A DNA stretch of 64,000 bases from Halisarca cf. caerulea (lineage: Eukaryota > Porifera > Demospongiae > Chondrillida > Halisarcidae). The stretch covers positions 2,563,801 to 2,627,800 of the forward strand of contig CAUJGJ010000040.1 in assembly GCA_963170055.1 (NCBI GenBank), given 5' to 3'. Below are positions 32,717-43,770 of this stretch, in pieces; position 1 is the stretch's first letter; each line of letters opens with the position of its first letter. The translations under genes and the position numbers were made by a program. The notes below the pieces were generated by a model. That model made no database searches. It saw only the letters and a list, made by a program, of their open reading frames with translations, and had not been told where the DNA came from.

Positions 32717-33096
32717 CTACAAGTGTACAAGACAACAATTAAATAAGAATGTAAAACTGGCAATGAGACACACAAAATAATGGCAAATGGTATTATCATT
32801 GTACAAACGCACATTTTATTTAGCAATGAAATGTCTTCAAACATTTTATTAGGTAGTATGCACTAGCTACTACATGCCCGCGAGGGAGTATCGCATTTAC
32901 TGCTCAAGACCTGAAGGCACAAGCAGTAAATGTGATACTCCCAAGAGACGAGCAGTAAATAACTAATTTATAGGCAAAATAATGCTCTGAGAAGTTCGCA
33001 GGAGAGTATTCAAGGTATCTCAGATGAGTCGTCCAAGTATTAAATTCTGTCTGTTTCAAATAGCTTCAAAGTCGACGTGATCAATATCGAAGTACC

Positions 33097-33290
33097 TTAA
33101 CCCTCGTACCGTCACGTACATTTCATGCATGACTAGAAGTATTGTAGTAGGGTAGACGTTTGTGTTTGATTTGCATCTATGAGGAATTTTGCTGCATTTA
33201 GTTCTTTACTTCTGAGATAAATCATCGAATAAGGTATCTTACAGTCCAAGTTTAGTCTCAATATGATCTGCCAGTCCTGATAGTATTGTA
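33097..33290 (+). mobile_element. piggyBac-type element, end fragment
   Basis: It starts TTAACCCTCGTACCGTCACG and matches the complement of 6590-6775, including TTACAGTCCAAGTTTAGTCT. It stops at the MITE beginning at 33295, so only one end remains. Confidence 0.75.
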
Positions 33291-33294
33291 CCCA

Positions 33295-34013
33295 CACAGG
33301 GTATATATAATAGTCCCAGAACAAAATACAAAAATGGCCGTCTTGAAATAGCAGCATGAATTATCAATCGTTTCTACTTAGTTAACAAGATTTTTGCCCA
33401 GTTCTTCAAACTGGACGAAAGATTTTTATATTCTGTGCATGCTGGTATTTAACTAGCGATAGTTTCTATTATCTGAAGAAAGATAGTAAGCTAGGAATAC
33501 ATAGCAGTTTCAGATAAACTTTGCATCGGCCGCACCTTTAGATCCCTCTCAATTCACATGATACAACACGAAAAGATAGAACAAGGGGTAACTTACCAAA
33601 AAATAGTTCTGAACTACAGGTTATAATCTTCCGTAACAAAGTTATAACTGAACGTGATTTTTTCACCCTTCAAACAGCCAAAAGTTAGCATAAATGGTCA
33701 ACTTGTGAGAAACTGCTTGATTGTAGCACTATGCACAGAACGATTTTCACAAACCGAAACATCTTGAGATTCCATTGAAGTAGGATTTGGCAAGATTCAA
33801 AGGCATCTAAAGGTCCGGCGAAGCTACTTCATCTTCACGATCAACAAAAGTACCATTTTTGTGACATACCACGCAAACGTAGGCACAACGTCAAAAAAGT
33901 TACCTTCTCTTCCCATTCTTTTGAAGTATGTGAAATTCCCAACGTCATCTGAAAGATTTTCAATGATGCCTTAACAACAGCTGCTAATTGATGATGCTGA
34001 AAACAAGCATAAT
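33295..34013 (+). mobile_element. MITE family M, copy 1
   Basis: It begins CACAGGGTATATATAATAG and follows the family consensus (AAAATGGCCGTCTTGAAATA, then TCTGAAGAAAGATAG) to GAAAACAAGCA, where it is truncated against a coding-like block. The complete copy is at 36608-37366. Confidence 0.8.
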
Positions 34014-34470
34014 TCAGCTTAAGGCTGTTTTGTTCCAATGTTTGCTGGGATGACTGGGCCTCTAGTTGCATTTTCCTATCATGCTCAATTTGCTTTGCCC
34101 GCATCGATTCTTGGATGTCACTGAATGCTGACAAAAACTGAAAAGGGTCAGATGATGTTGCTGCCTCTTTTTACCTCCTCTAGCAGGCAGCTTGCCTTTC
34201 TCCGACATGACCTTCTTTTTCGGACGAGGGGTGTTATCATCATCTTCTTCTTCCGCATCATCATCCTCATCTCCAACGTATGAGACATCATCCTGCTTAC
34301 CATATTTGACAGTCGGCTTGGACACCGTGTTGCTGATGGTGTACCTTGGAGGCTTGAATGGGCCAACTTTACCACATCCTTGGATCTGGCAGATCATCGG
34401 TGATAACTACTTCCTCCTTGGGTATTGGTGCTACGAATGACTCATCTTTCACTTTGTCGTGAGTTTATCA
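34014..34470 (-). pseudogene. Acidic/basic nuclear-type protein fragment, truncated
   Basis: The minus strand has two coding-like blocks. 34470-34185 has DKVKDESFVAPIPKEEVV, a frame change, then PRYTISNTVSKPTVKYGKQD, an acidic run (GDEDDDAEEEDDD) and PRPKKKVMSEKGK. 34140-34014 follows an acceptor (CCCTTTTCAG) and has FLSAFSDIQESMRAKQIEHD, then a glutamine-rich coiled-coil-like stretch. The acidic-then-basic pattern plus coiled coil suits a Myb/SANT-type or transposon-associated DNA-binding protein, but I cannot name it. The 3' end is cut by MITE copy 1, and the frames do not join cleanly. Confidence 0.4.
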
Positions 34471-35258
34471 TTTGATGTATTTGTCACCGGGGCTTCATTT
34501 ACAAGACCATGAACACAATAACGATTTAATCACATTTGAGTTCACAACAAGATGAAGTACGTGTGACCACAAAATCATGACATAATCGGCAACGTTGTCG
34601 TTAAGTTGGACGTAGTCTGACCTGGGACTTGGGGGCTACTTTGAGGGCGGATTTTGAGGCCACAAAGAGTTTTGAACCATGTTCATCAGGTTTGAGTGGG
34701 AGAGTTACATACAAAGTTACCATGTATATCAGAGTATTTGGAGTAGCAATGTTTACACTGTTCTTGCCTGCTGTCCGGAGCTGCGAAATAAAGAAGATCC
34801 CTATCCTTCTTGGGCATGTTCCTCAAAAAATTGCCTTGCTTTTTTTTCCCTTTTGTGAGGCGGGATGCCTAATAACAGCCCAGGTTACCAACTCTAGGCA
34901 GCATTCAACAGACCTACCACAAGAAGGACTGGAATTGCCCTATATTTAGATGTTGGAAGGGAAAGCAAGTCTCATGGAGAAAGCAAGTCTCATAGAGAAA
35001 GCAATAAACTGAGTTTTGACTATAACAAGCCCCAATACACCACATCAGAGGCAGTAAAGTTCTCTGCTCTCTGAGATAGTGGCAAGATCCCAAATGCCTG
35101 CATGGTTGATAATGATCAACCTGGTGTGAGGGAACCTGGTGAAACACAAAGTAACACCTGCTGCAGCATCAGTGTGGATATTGTCCTGAGTTGAGAAGAT
35201 CAGGAATTGATTGTCACAAAAGCTTATTACTAGTATTACTAAACAGTTTAATCACTTG
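34471..35258. other. No gene recognised
   Basis: It may include decayed upstream parts of the protease remnant at 35259; for example, plus-strand EDQELIVTKAYY occurs near 35190-35230. Short duplication 'agaaagcaagtctcat' at 34966-34995. Confidence 0.4.
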
Positions 35259-35600
35259 AGTGGCCTCCATATGACTCTTGTTCAAGACAAACTGTATTCT
35301 GGAGAAAAGCAAAACTTCTTACAAGTCCATTTTATCAGAAAGGGCCACTAGATTGTTGTGGCATCAGCGAATGGGGAAGAGTTTCACATATATAATTCAT
35401 TCTACAAGTCTCTAGATAAGAAGTAAAAGAAAATTGTGTGTCAGCAGATGGGTCCAGATCGTAAAACAGTGATAACTCAAAAGCCTGAAGGTGCAAATGA
35501 TTCTGGACTTGTTGCTATTATTAATAGCTCTTGTTACCTCAATTGCATATGACCAAAATCCATTTCAGAGGACTTATGAGCAGGCTCTGATGAGGAAATA
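35259..35600 (+). pseudogene. Ulp1/SENP-like (C48) cysteine protease, dead
   Basis: The plus strand reads SGLHMTLVQDKLYSGEKQNF, LQVHFIRKGH, stop, IVVASANGEEFHIYNSFYKS, LDKK, stop, KKIVCQQMGPDRKTVITQKP, EGANDSGLVAIINSSCYLNC. This follows the Ulp1/C48 fold of SUMO/ubiquitin-like proteases: a GHW block with the catalytic His, then a hIYDS-hY block, then a DCG block. Here Trp has become a stop, the Asp position is Asn (YNS) and the catalytic Cys is Ser (NDSG). The gene is dead by stops and by loss of two of the three catalytic residues. Such proteases are often transposon cargo in invertebrates. Confidence 0.75.
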
Positions 35601-35639
35601 TTACGCTATACAACATCCCTCACAAAGCGACATAAGCTA

Positions 35640-36600
35640 AGGTCTCCTCTGTAACTATACTGTTACAACCAGCAGCCACAAGTTCAGTGCTTAGGCGTGT
35701 CAAAGAACAACTTTCGTTCAAATACAATTGAAAAAACGAGCAAGGTGAACACTGTTGAAGCCATTCTTTACTACACAAAATAGTGCAGGTCATTGATAAG
35801 TTGCTTACTCTATGACGTAATACTGTGTTGGAAAATCGCGGAATTAGTCGCACTGTTTTGCACCCCTATCTCACAAACGACGCACCAGATTGAAAATTTA
35901 GACCAACATTATATATCACAGGTGACCTAGAAAGCCCTGCTAATTGATATTGGACCAACTATCGAGTCTTTGCATGATACTGGCCCTTTAAAAGAATGGG
36001 CTACCTATATTTTTATAAGTTATCTTTATAGGCTAGCTTACGATGTCAAAGCCCATAACCCATCCTAATCCCACAGGACAATAAAAATTATATACAGTTC
36101 AACCCACAGAGACACAGCACGGTTGGCTTTGGTTCAAGTGCCATGCACGCTTGTTTACATGAGCGAGAAAACTGCGGGTTGACAAAGAGTATGGGGATCA
36201 AAGTTCGAGAAATACATAGCCTATTAGGTATCAGGTATCATTATTCGAACTGGGTAACCTTTAGCCATTGGCTATTCTCCTAGGCAATTCGATCTGATGG
36301 TTTACAAGCCCAACGTTCTGATTTCATTCAGTTTAATTTCATGGCATATCGCTAATGTAATTCAATATGTAGTTTCTCAGGATTAACACCGTACATCAAC
36401 CTTGATGATTTACTAACCAAATCCAAATTCACATCAGAGTTATCAAAATGTAATTGTAATTTGACCATATTACGATCACAATACAGAAACATTTTTGATG
36501 TCCACCATACATAGATAAACCATCGTGATGTTATGCATGCAGTTCAATTGGTTTGTTAATTCATGCAGTAGGCTTAGCCATGCATAACCAAGTGCAATGT
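35640..36600. other. No gene recognised
   Basis: AT-rich sequence with short frames only. Confidence 0.4.
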
Positions 36601-36607
36601 GGTACTA

Positions 36608-37366
36608 CACAGGGTATTTATAACCGTCCAGGAATAAAATGCAAAAATGGCCGTCTCGAAATAGCAGCACGAATTATCGATCGTTTCTACTTAGTTGACA
36701 AGATTTTCGCCCAGTTCTTTTTACTGGACGGAAGCTGTATATATTCCGCGCATGTGGTACTTAACTAGCAATTGTTTCTATTGTCTGAAGAAAGATAGCG
36801 AGCTAGGAATACATAGCAGTTTCAGACAAACTTCGTCTTGGTTACACCTTATAATCCCTCTTAATTCATATCGAACAACATGAAAAGACAGAACAAGTGG
36901 TGAGCTATCCGAAAATCGTTCCGGGCTATAGGTTATAATCTTCCGTAAGAAAGTTATAACCGAAAAACCTGTTTTTTCACCCTCCAAACGGCCAAAATTT
37001 AGCATAAATGGTCCAATTGCGAGAAACTGCTTGATTGTAGCACTATGCCTGGAACGATTTTCACAAACCAAAACATCTTAAGATTCCATCGAAGTTGGAT
37101 TTGGTGGGATTCGAAGGCATCTGAGGTCTAACCAAGCGACTTTGTCTTCGCCCTCAACAACACTGCCATTTTCGTGACGTTTCACGGATACGTAGGCATA
37201 GCGTCACAAAAGATGCCTTCTTCCCCCATTCTGTTGATATGTGAAATTTCGTACATCACCTGAAAGACGCTAAATGACGCATTAAAAACAGCCGCTAATT
37301 GATGACGTTGAAAACAAGCACCGCCCACAATTGGAACAAGCAACAGACGGTTATAAACACCCTGTG
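36608..37366 (+). mobile_element. MITE family M, complete copy
   Basis: The inverted ends CACAGGGTATTTATAACCGT and ACGGTTATAAACACCCTGTG are bordered by TA (36606-36607, 37367-37368). The length is 759 bp, with only short unsupported frames. This copy defines the family. Other copies at 33295, 39252, 44588, 47368, 48264, 54181 and 59998 are truncated or diverged. Confidence 0.88.
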
Positions 37367-37389
37367 TACATTAAAAACAATGTTCTTAC

Positions 37390-37446
37390 CGGATTTATCC
37401 CTCTTTGGGGTATCAATTTTTGGTTGAAAACTCATGGCTTCAAATG
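37390..37446 (-). CDS. 57-bp linker exon, phase 1-1, paralog 2
   Basis: Acceptor TGCACATTTGTAG, donor GTAAGAAC. It codes FEAMSFQPKIDTPKRDKS. Length and phase are identical to 32660-32716, and so is the upstream 'TTGTTGTCTTG' stretch. A complete family-M MITE sits 23 bp downstream in the presumed intron. No partner exon was recognised on either side. Confidence 0.45.
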
Positions 37447-37449
37447 CTA

Positions 37450-38050
37450 CAAATGTGCAAGACAACAATGAAATAAGTCAAATTGGCAAAGAATCTCACA
37501 AATTTGAATACTGGTATACATAACTGCATGTGCTCGAATTTGTGGGATGAACTTAATTTTCACAGTTTTTACAGATTGGAAGCCACGTGCGAAAATTTCG
37601 GTAAGACTATTGTGCAGTGAGCAAAAATGGCTGTAGAAAGAACAGGGGTTGTGAACATACATTTCCCTTTCAGTTAGTAGTGAAAGGTTGCAAATGCATT
37701 TCATTAGCTTCAGATATGTATATACACAACCATCACATGGTACAATTAATGCTGCCAGAATAATGCATGTGCAGCGGATGTAGTGAGTGAGAGTGTGAGT
37801 AGGTGGCCTAAGTGAACAACAGGCTCCTATATTATGCATTACATAGGCAATAGATGCATAGGGGAAGGAGGCAAACAGTAGAGGAGATTATCTTCCCAAC
37901 CCTTCTTATCTTCCCAACAGTCGCAGAGTGCATGTAACCATATTAAAACTACACAGCAGAATACATTACCACACTGTCAAGTTAACCATACTCAAGTGTG
38001 CTACAAAAGTTGAATCGAGGATTAAGTTTATTGGGTTGACGAGGACTATG
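37450..38050. other. No gene recognised
   Basis: AT-rich sequence between the linker exon and the repeat block at 38059. Confidence 0.4.
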
Positions 38051-38058
38051 AGTATTTT

Positions 38059-38122
38059 TAGGGGCTGCCTGTGGCAGCCCCTATATTGTTTTCATTTGGA
38101 CTTCCGGTGTGTAACGCTCGTC

Positions 38123-38159
<37 letters not shown>

Positions 38160-38160
38160 G
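38059..38160 (+). repeat. GC hairpin plus AT microsatellite repeat end
   Basis: The hairpin GGGGCTGCCTGTGGCAGCCCC is followed by 'tatattgttttcatttggacttccgg-gtgtaacgctcg' and (AT)n at about 38125-38155. The same order occurs inverted at 59305-59420, so it is a dispersed repeat. Confidence 0.7.
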
Positions 38161-38936
38161 TATTTGAAGAAAATTCTTATAATAGAGAATTTACATAATA
38201 GTAATAGAGAAGTATGAATTTATATAGGAATGAGTTATAGGAATTGTTTTGAAAACAATTGCCAAATATGGCAATTGTTTTCAAAACAATTGTCCAGTTA
38301 CAATAAACAGTATGTTCTATGAATGTTCAGCTGTACACCTACCCTTCAATGCTTTGCAAGTGATTCGAGTGCGTGGGGCGGCAGCCCCCGCGAGTTTTTA
38401 ACTCGAATTACTTGTTTGATAATAATCTGAAAAAGTATCGTAAGGGTTTTAAATGGCCGGTTTTGAATAGGGTGGGGGTAGGAGAGTTAATAAACCCTTA
38501 CATGGGTAGTACGTTAAAGAATACCATCCCAGGTATTGGTTCAGTTGTACATTGGTTTGCATGCATAGTTTCAACAGTCAGCAATGGTGTTGTCATGTGA
38601 TCAGCAAGGCTGTAGGAACTGGCACGGCTGGCACAGCTTCAGCCGTGCCAGTTTTCAGGCAAGACTTCAAAAAATATTTTAAAATTAAGCACAACTTCTA
38701 CATCAGAAGAGCTTGAGATAGCCAAAAACAAATCTTGCCAAATTAGACCTTCATATTTATAGTTTCAATAAGTATACATAATCGAAATAGAGGGAGAAAG
38801 TTGGGAAATTCTATTAAACTGGTTTTTGCCCGCCGCTGCCGAACGCCATTTGTTTCTTCACACACAGGCTCATTATAGTGTGTCACGCAAAATGGCTGCC
38901 GGTTCGAAATGGCTAAAATATTAGCACATTTTTCAT
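38125..38936 (+). repeat. Permuted inverted duplication, block A left
   Basis: About 800 bp nearly identical to the complement of 43771-44560. It includes the frame at 38373-38600, whose 75-residue translation (MGRQPPRVFNSNYLFDNNLK...) is the same in both copies. It also has the hairpin GGCACGGCTGGCACAGCTTC with its complement. The near-identity points to a recent event. Confidence 0.92.
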
Positions 38937-38955
38937 TTTTCAAATATTAGCGCAT

Positions 38956-39650
38956 CTGTCAATGCCCCCACATGGAAAAGTTAGTAAATGTGTTGCTATA
39001 GCTATTTATGTGAAAAAATAGTCTTAGACGCATTCTTACATGTAGCACCCAAAGCGTTTCACTTTTTAGTAGGGCTTACAAAAACCTCACTTCTTAGTGA
39101 TAACAACAGGCCTCTCAAAAGGGAAATTATCGAAAATTTTATTGGTCTACCTACTCGTTAAGCCCTCATTTGATGCTCTGAAGCTTCTACAAGTGTGTCC
39201 AGCCCTATACCCATCCATCCCCATGTATGCATAGTCTTATGGTTATGGTTATGAATTCATATGGAACAACACGAAAAGACAGAGCAAGTGGTGAGCTACC
39301 TGAAAATCGTTCCGGGCTATAATCTTCCGTAAGAAATTGATAACGAAAAACCTGTTTTTTCACCCTTCAGACGGCCTAAAGTTAGCATAAATGGTCCAAT
39401 TGCGAGAAACTGCTTGATTGTAGTACTATGCCTGAAACATCCTAAGATTCCATCGACCTTGGATTTGGTGGGATTCGAAGGCATCTAGAGGTCTGACAAA
39501 GCAACTATATCTTCACCCTCAACAAAACTGCCATTTTCGTGACATTTTACGGATACGTAGGTACAGCGTCACAAAAGTCGTCTTCTTCCCCCATTCTGTT
39601 GATATGTGAAATGTCGTACGTCATCTGAAAGACGCTAAATGACCCATTGA
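38956..39650 (+). repeat. Permuted inverted duplication, block B left
   Basis: Nearly identical to the complement of 44588-45282. From 39252 it consists of a family-M MITE piece, and the MITE continues past the duplicated block to 39731. Confidence 0.92.
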
Positions 39651-39731
39651 AATAAGCCGCTAATTGATGACGTTGAAAACAAGCACCGCCCACAATCCGA
39701 ACAAGCAACAGACGGTTATAAACACCCTGTG
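39252..39731 (+). mobile_element. MITE family M, copy 3 (5'-truncated)
   Basis: It ends ACGGTTATAAACACCCTGTG followed by TA. The left part is missing. Confidence 0.8.
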
Positions 39732-39735
39732 TATT

Positions 39736-39850
39736 GTTGAATCATGTGATGTGACCAAGGTTCTGTTTGTCACTGATGCTGTTTATCCACATGTTGTGTT
39801 TGTTGTGTTTTGATGTGTTTCTTGTCTTGTGTATGTGTGTACCTGATCAC
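39736..39850 (+). repeat. Direct repeat with 41425-41538
   Basis: About 110 bp ('catgtgatgtgaccaaggttctgtttgt' onward to 'gtgtgtacctgatca') are repeated 1.69 kb downstream. At 39845-39960 it runs into another piece of block A in inverted orientation. Confidence 0.85.
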
Positions 39851-39960
39851 ATGACAACACCATTGCTGACTGTTGAAACTATGCATGCAAACTAATGTAC
39901 AATCCACCCAATACCTGGGATGGTATTCTTCAGCTTACTACATACGTATGTAAGGGTTCA

Positions 39961-41050
39961 TTAATAGTCATCCTCGTGACCATTACTTTTCTCGTACCAT
40001 TGGTGGCATTTATAACATACTCGGATATGTTATGCTATCTGCAATGAGGTAGTATTACTATTTACTGTTTTTACATTTTTTTGGTTGGTAAGTACAATAA
40101 TTGTGATGAGGAGATGGTGGATGGAAGGTATATGTTGAAGACCAAATCAATAGCAAGAGATTTTCCTCAAGATTGTTTCCCAATCATGTGAATATTGGCA
40201 CTCTGTATCTTGTGGATGCAAAACTGGAACAAAGTCCTTTTTGTGTGTATTCCTCCTATCCTGTGTTTGGTTTATGTATGGACAGTTGCAATGTTTATGT
40301 ATATGTGCACTAACGTACTATGATAAATCAGGGTAGTCACTAGAAAAAAAATTGAAGAGGGTGGTATTTGGTAAGCCAGTAGTAATATCTAGTATAGAGT
40401 TGCTCCTCTGCATTTGCAACAATCTTGTGAAGTGGAAAAAGTCCACATGATGCTGCCTATGAGCGCTTTTCAAAACAAAGAAATGAGGATCAGTTCTTAT
40501 CGATATGCTGGGTGTCATTTTACCTAATCTATCAACTCATAGTAACCTCGGCAAAGAAGTAATGGACTTAACTTGTAGTATAAAATGGTCTGAGCCAAAA
40601 ATTTAACAGGGTGGCCCGCCCTGCTTAAAAGGGCTGGCGAGAACACTGGTAGATGTGTGTTATCTGATTTCTGTACCAATGAACATACCTGTGAATGGAT
40701 TAGTAGTTTACTGTGTGCTGTGTTCAAATTCCTACCTCACACAGGTACAATGCAGTGCTACGTAGTAGGTTGTGCTGCAGGATGTAGGAATGTACACACT
40801 GCAGGTGGTCCATCTAAACTCTAGCTACTAGTAGTAGATCAGTGTCCATGTAGCCCCATGTGTGTCTAGCCCTGTACCCGTCTATCTCCATGTATGTCTA
40901 GCCTTGTACCTATCTAGCCCTATGTACCAAACTTCCCTTTACCATACAATGCAAGCAATCTATGAGATTGTGACACATTGCATTGAGGTACACCTGACAA
41001 GCAGGACTCAGCAACAGTGCATGGTTGATGACACAAGCTACATGTACAAG
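39961..41050. other. No gene recognised
   Basis: It holds one arm (40720-40830) of a roughly 110-bp inverted repeat whose partner is 46610-46735 (shared block CTGCAGGATGTAGGAATGTA). Confidence 0.5.
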
Positions 41051-41053
41051 TTT

Positions 41054-41299
41054 CTATATAACTTTGACTATTCCATCCTTGCGTTCTCTCTTGTGGCTCA
41101 CATCGTCCAAGATGACTGCACGAAAATGTTCATATCCCTCCTTGGTTGCTCCATACAGATCGGTATACTTTCGGACCTTGGATATAGTAACGCATGAGGC
41201 CTTCTCAGGCAAACTTTGACTAATCCATCCAGGATTACTGATAGTGCTACCATTGTCTCTTGCTATTGTCCTTTTGTCACAATGATACATATCATACAT
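41054..41299 (-). CDS. Candidate exon, unknown protein
   Basis: The minus strand is open for about 80 codons with a coding-like composition: CDKRTIARDNGSTISNPGWI, SQSLPEKASCVTISKVRKYT, DLYGATKEGYEHFRAVILDD, then a basic end and a stop. I do not recognise a family and see no paralog in the window. The overlapping plus-strand frames look like shadows. Confidence 0.35.
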   Translation of the reverse strand: MYDMYHCDKRTIARDNGSTISNPGWISQSLPEKASCVTISKVRKYTDLYGATKEGYEHFRAVILDDVSHKRERKDGIVKVI

Positions 41300-41424
41300 T
41301 TATTGCACTATATTTTATGATGTTTCTATTGTTTACTTGCAGCTGAGGCATTGATGAAAGAGCGTAAGTTCCCCACCACTCCCACTCCCTCCATCCTATA
41401 CACAGTACCAATGTACAGTATTGT

Positions 41425-41538
41425 TGTATCATGTGATGTGACCAAGGTTCTGTTTGTAACTGATGCTGTTTATCCACATGTTGTGTTTGTTGTGTTTTGA
41501 TGTGTTTCATGTCTTGTGTATGTGTGTACCTGATCAGG
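41425..41538 (+). repeat. Direct repeat with 39736-39850
   Basis: Second copy. It ends at TGATCAG, after which sequence is unrelated. Confidence 0.85.
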
Positions 41539-41672
41539 CCCGTAGGAAGCTCTCAAAAAGTGATACAGCGAACACAGGCCATGAAAATTTAGTGCATACA
41601 AAAGAAGTTGGCTGTCATATGAAAATAAAGGCTAATGCTGAACACACTGCATACTATTATGCAGCGGGTAAC
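41539..41672 (+). CDS. Candidate exon, unknown
   Basis: After an acceptor-like CTGATCAG the plus strand is open as ARRKLSKSDTANTGHENLVH, TKEVGCHMKIKANAEHTAYY and YAAG before GTAACA. Support is weak and no family is recognised. Confidence 0.22.
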
Positions 41673-41679
41673 ATTCTAG

Positions 41680-42630
41680 TTTGCCAAGAAGGCTATAAAA
41701 TTGTTCACTACCACTACCAAATTGTGTTCATTCAGCAAGCAGTGAAATCTATTATACTGTCTGTCCTATTGCACATCCCACATAGTACAATGATAATCAT
41801 AGTTTAGACAAAATTGTAAAAACTGCACAGGGGCATTATAGTTGGTCTCAGAGATGGGGATTTTAGGTGACAAAGTTCAGAAATCTTAAGAATTTGTCAC
41901 TTTTCTACCTACGTCACTTTTGTTCATCTGTAAACGTGGTAATGTGTCATTACATAGCACTCAGTAGAAATACGTATACTTTGCAAACCAAATAAAAACA
42001 CAACTTTTTCCTTGTGAAAATGCAAGAAATTCAAGTCACATACATAGAAGTAAGCTTCGCAGATGCGAGATTCGTAAAAAAGTCACAATATACGGGAATG
42101 TTGTACTTGCGAACAAACTTTAAGCTTATTCTAAAGAATTATCAACACTGAAGTAACACATGCGGCACATTTTGGGAAGATTCGAAAGGTACACAAAAGC
42201 AATAAACTAACTTTAAGGCCTGGGGCTTTTAAAACAAAAACGATCGAGGTTTAACTCACCGTTTTGCTTTACGAATCCATCGTAAATCAATCAGAACTGA
42301 ATCTTTATAAACGGATTTCCTTAGCTGAGAAAATTATAACCGTCCAATAGAAGTTAGAGTGGCATCCGATCGAATTTTGGAGGATTTTCAGAAGGACTCC
42401 ATGCGGCGCGAGAGCCAAAAGCAAGTTATACGACGACGTAATTGCTCATAGTTACTGACGTCACCATTAAATGGCCGCTTTGAAGCCTCGCTCGTAAAGA
42501 CCGTGTGATCCGGACATGTAGATGATACTTATATATATCATTGAAAGAAGTTATCGAACGTTTCAAAGTACTATTGTGTACATTCATAGCGTGAGCGGAG
42601 AATATATAACCAGGTACGCCGATTATATAA
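41680..42630. other. No gene recognised
   Basis: AT-rich sequence with no paralog in the window. Confidence 0.4.
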
Positions 42631-42635
42631 CCATT

Positions 42636-43454
42636 TTAACCCTTTATTGTGGACGATATGATTGCGCAATCACCCCTTTATCGTGGACGAGCCACTATAG
42701 TGGCTCGTACTTCTTTTGTCATTTTAAGAACGAATTAAATGTTTACTGGCTCAATTGCCCATCTAACGAAAGTTAAAACATGTTGCCAGTATCAACATAA
42801 GCGATAGATAACAAAAATAGTAACACGAAAGCTAGAAAAACACAAAATCCTAAGCGTACCGTATACGTACTGCTGCATCAGACGAGTTTCAGGAACAGGT
42901 AGATAATGACAAAAACGAGTTCAGAATTAATCTGGCTTGAGAAACGATGGCACAGTACCTCTCTAGAAAGCGGAAAGGACGAACTAGCATTAACAGTGTG
43001 CCTCCTTTCCTGCGATTTGTGAGCGTCACTCCCTTCGACGTTGACAATCTTCGGAGTGACCTAATCTGCCATTATAGCTCGTCAATTCTTTCCAGGAAGC
43101 AAACCAAGTACAGCGGCAAGCAAAGTAAGGAAATCGATCCCATTCTCTCTGCGCAGTTCCTGATTTTAGATTGAGCCACACTAAAGAACGCCATTTTTAT
43201 TCCGCATAACTAGGATTTTTCGGGACATTAATGTATATTTATTGCATAACACCGTAAAATGGGATCGAAAATAACTTTTAGTATGTGTTCTGACTTCGTT
43301 ATAACCCATATTAGAAGGTTCATACTTACAGAGTGTGTTACTATTGCTACGTATATGCTTCGTATAAAATTTGAACAAAATGCGCTAAACTTTCGTCATC
43401 TTCCACAACCACGGGTTGAGCCACTATAGTGGCGCGTCCACAATAAAGGGTTAA
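42636..43454 (+). mobile_element. piggyBac-type element with palindromic subterminals
   Basis: TTAACCCTTTATTGTGGACG at the left and CGTCCACAATAAAGGGTTAA at the right (one-base difference), so TTAA duplication and CCC-starting ends. About 50 bp from the left end, GAGCCACTATAGTGGCTC is a perfect palindrome, and GAGCCACTATAGTGGC recurs near 43418. Both could be transposase-binding sites. Inside, 42947-43174 codes a basic peptide (MAQYLSRKRKGRTSINSVPP...) that may be a transposase N-terminal remnant. A truncated copy is at 60586. Confidence 0.85.
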
Positions 43455-43770
43455 AGCCTAATTTTCACATTTTTATAGCCAATAAACTACATTTTTCCTT
43501 ATAATTATCTCATTTCGAGTTATAATGTTTCCGCTCACGAATAACTTATCAAGTAAACTCCACTCTTTCATTTGATACCAATCTTGTGGCTCTTAGAGAC
43601 CATCTACACGTCCGGACTTTGCCATTTGCTGCAAGAAGTGTACCTTTTTTAAATCTAATTTTCTTTTTTGAAACATAAAGTATATGCTTAAACTGTACAC
43701 CAATATTTCGATAAATAACAATAAAACACACAGCGATTTTAAAAAGTAAGAAAATGCCTTGTCTTGAGCT

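Noticed and set aside
38373..38600. 75-residue frame conserved exactly at 44104-44331
   Set aside because: The conservation is due to the recent inverted duplication of the whole block, not to selection on a protein.
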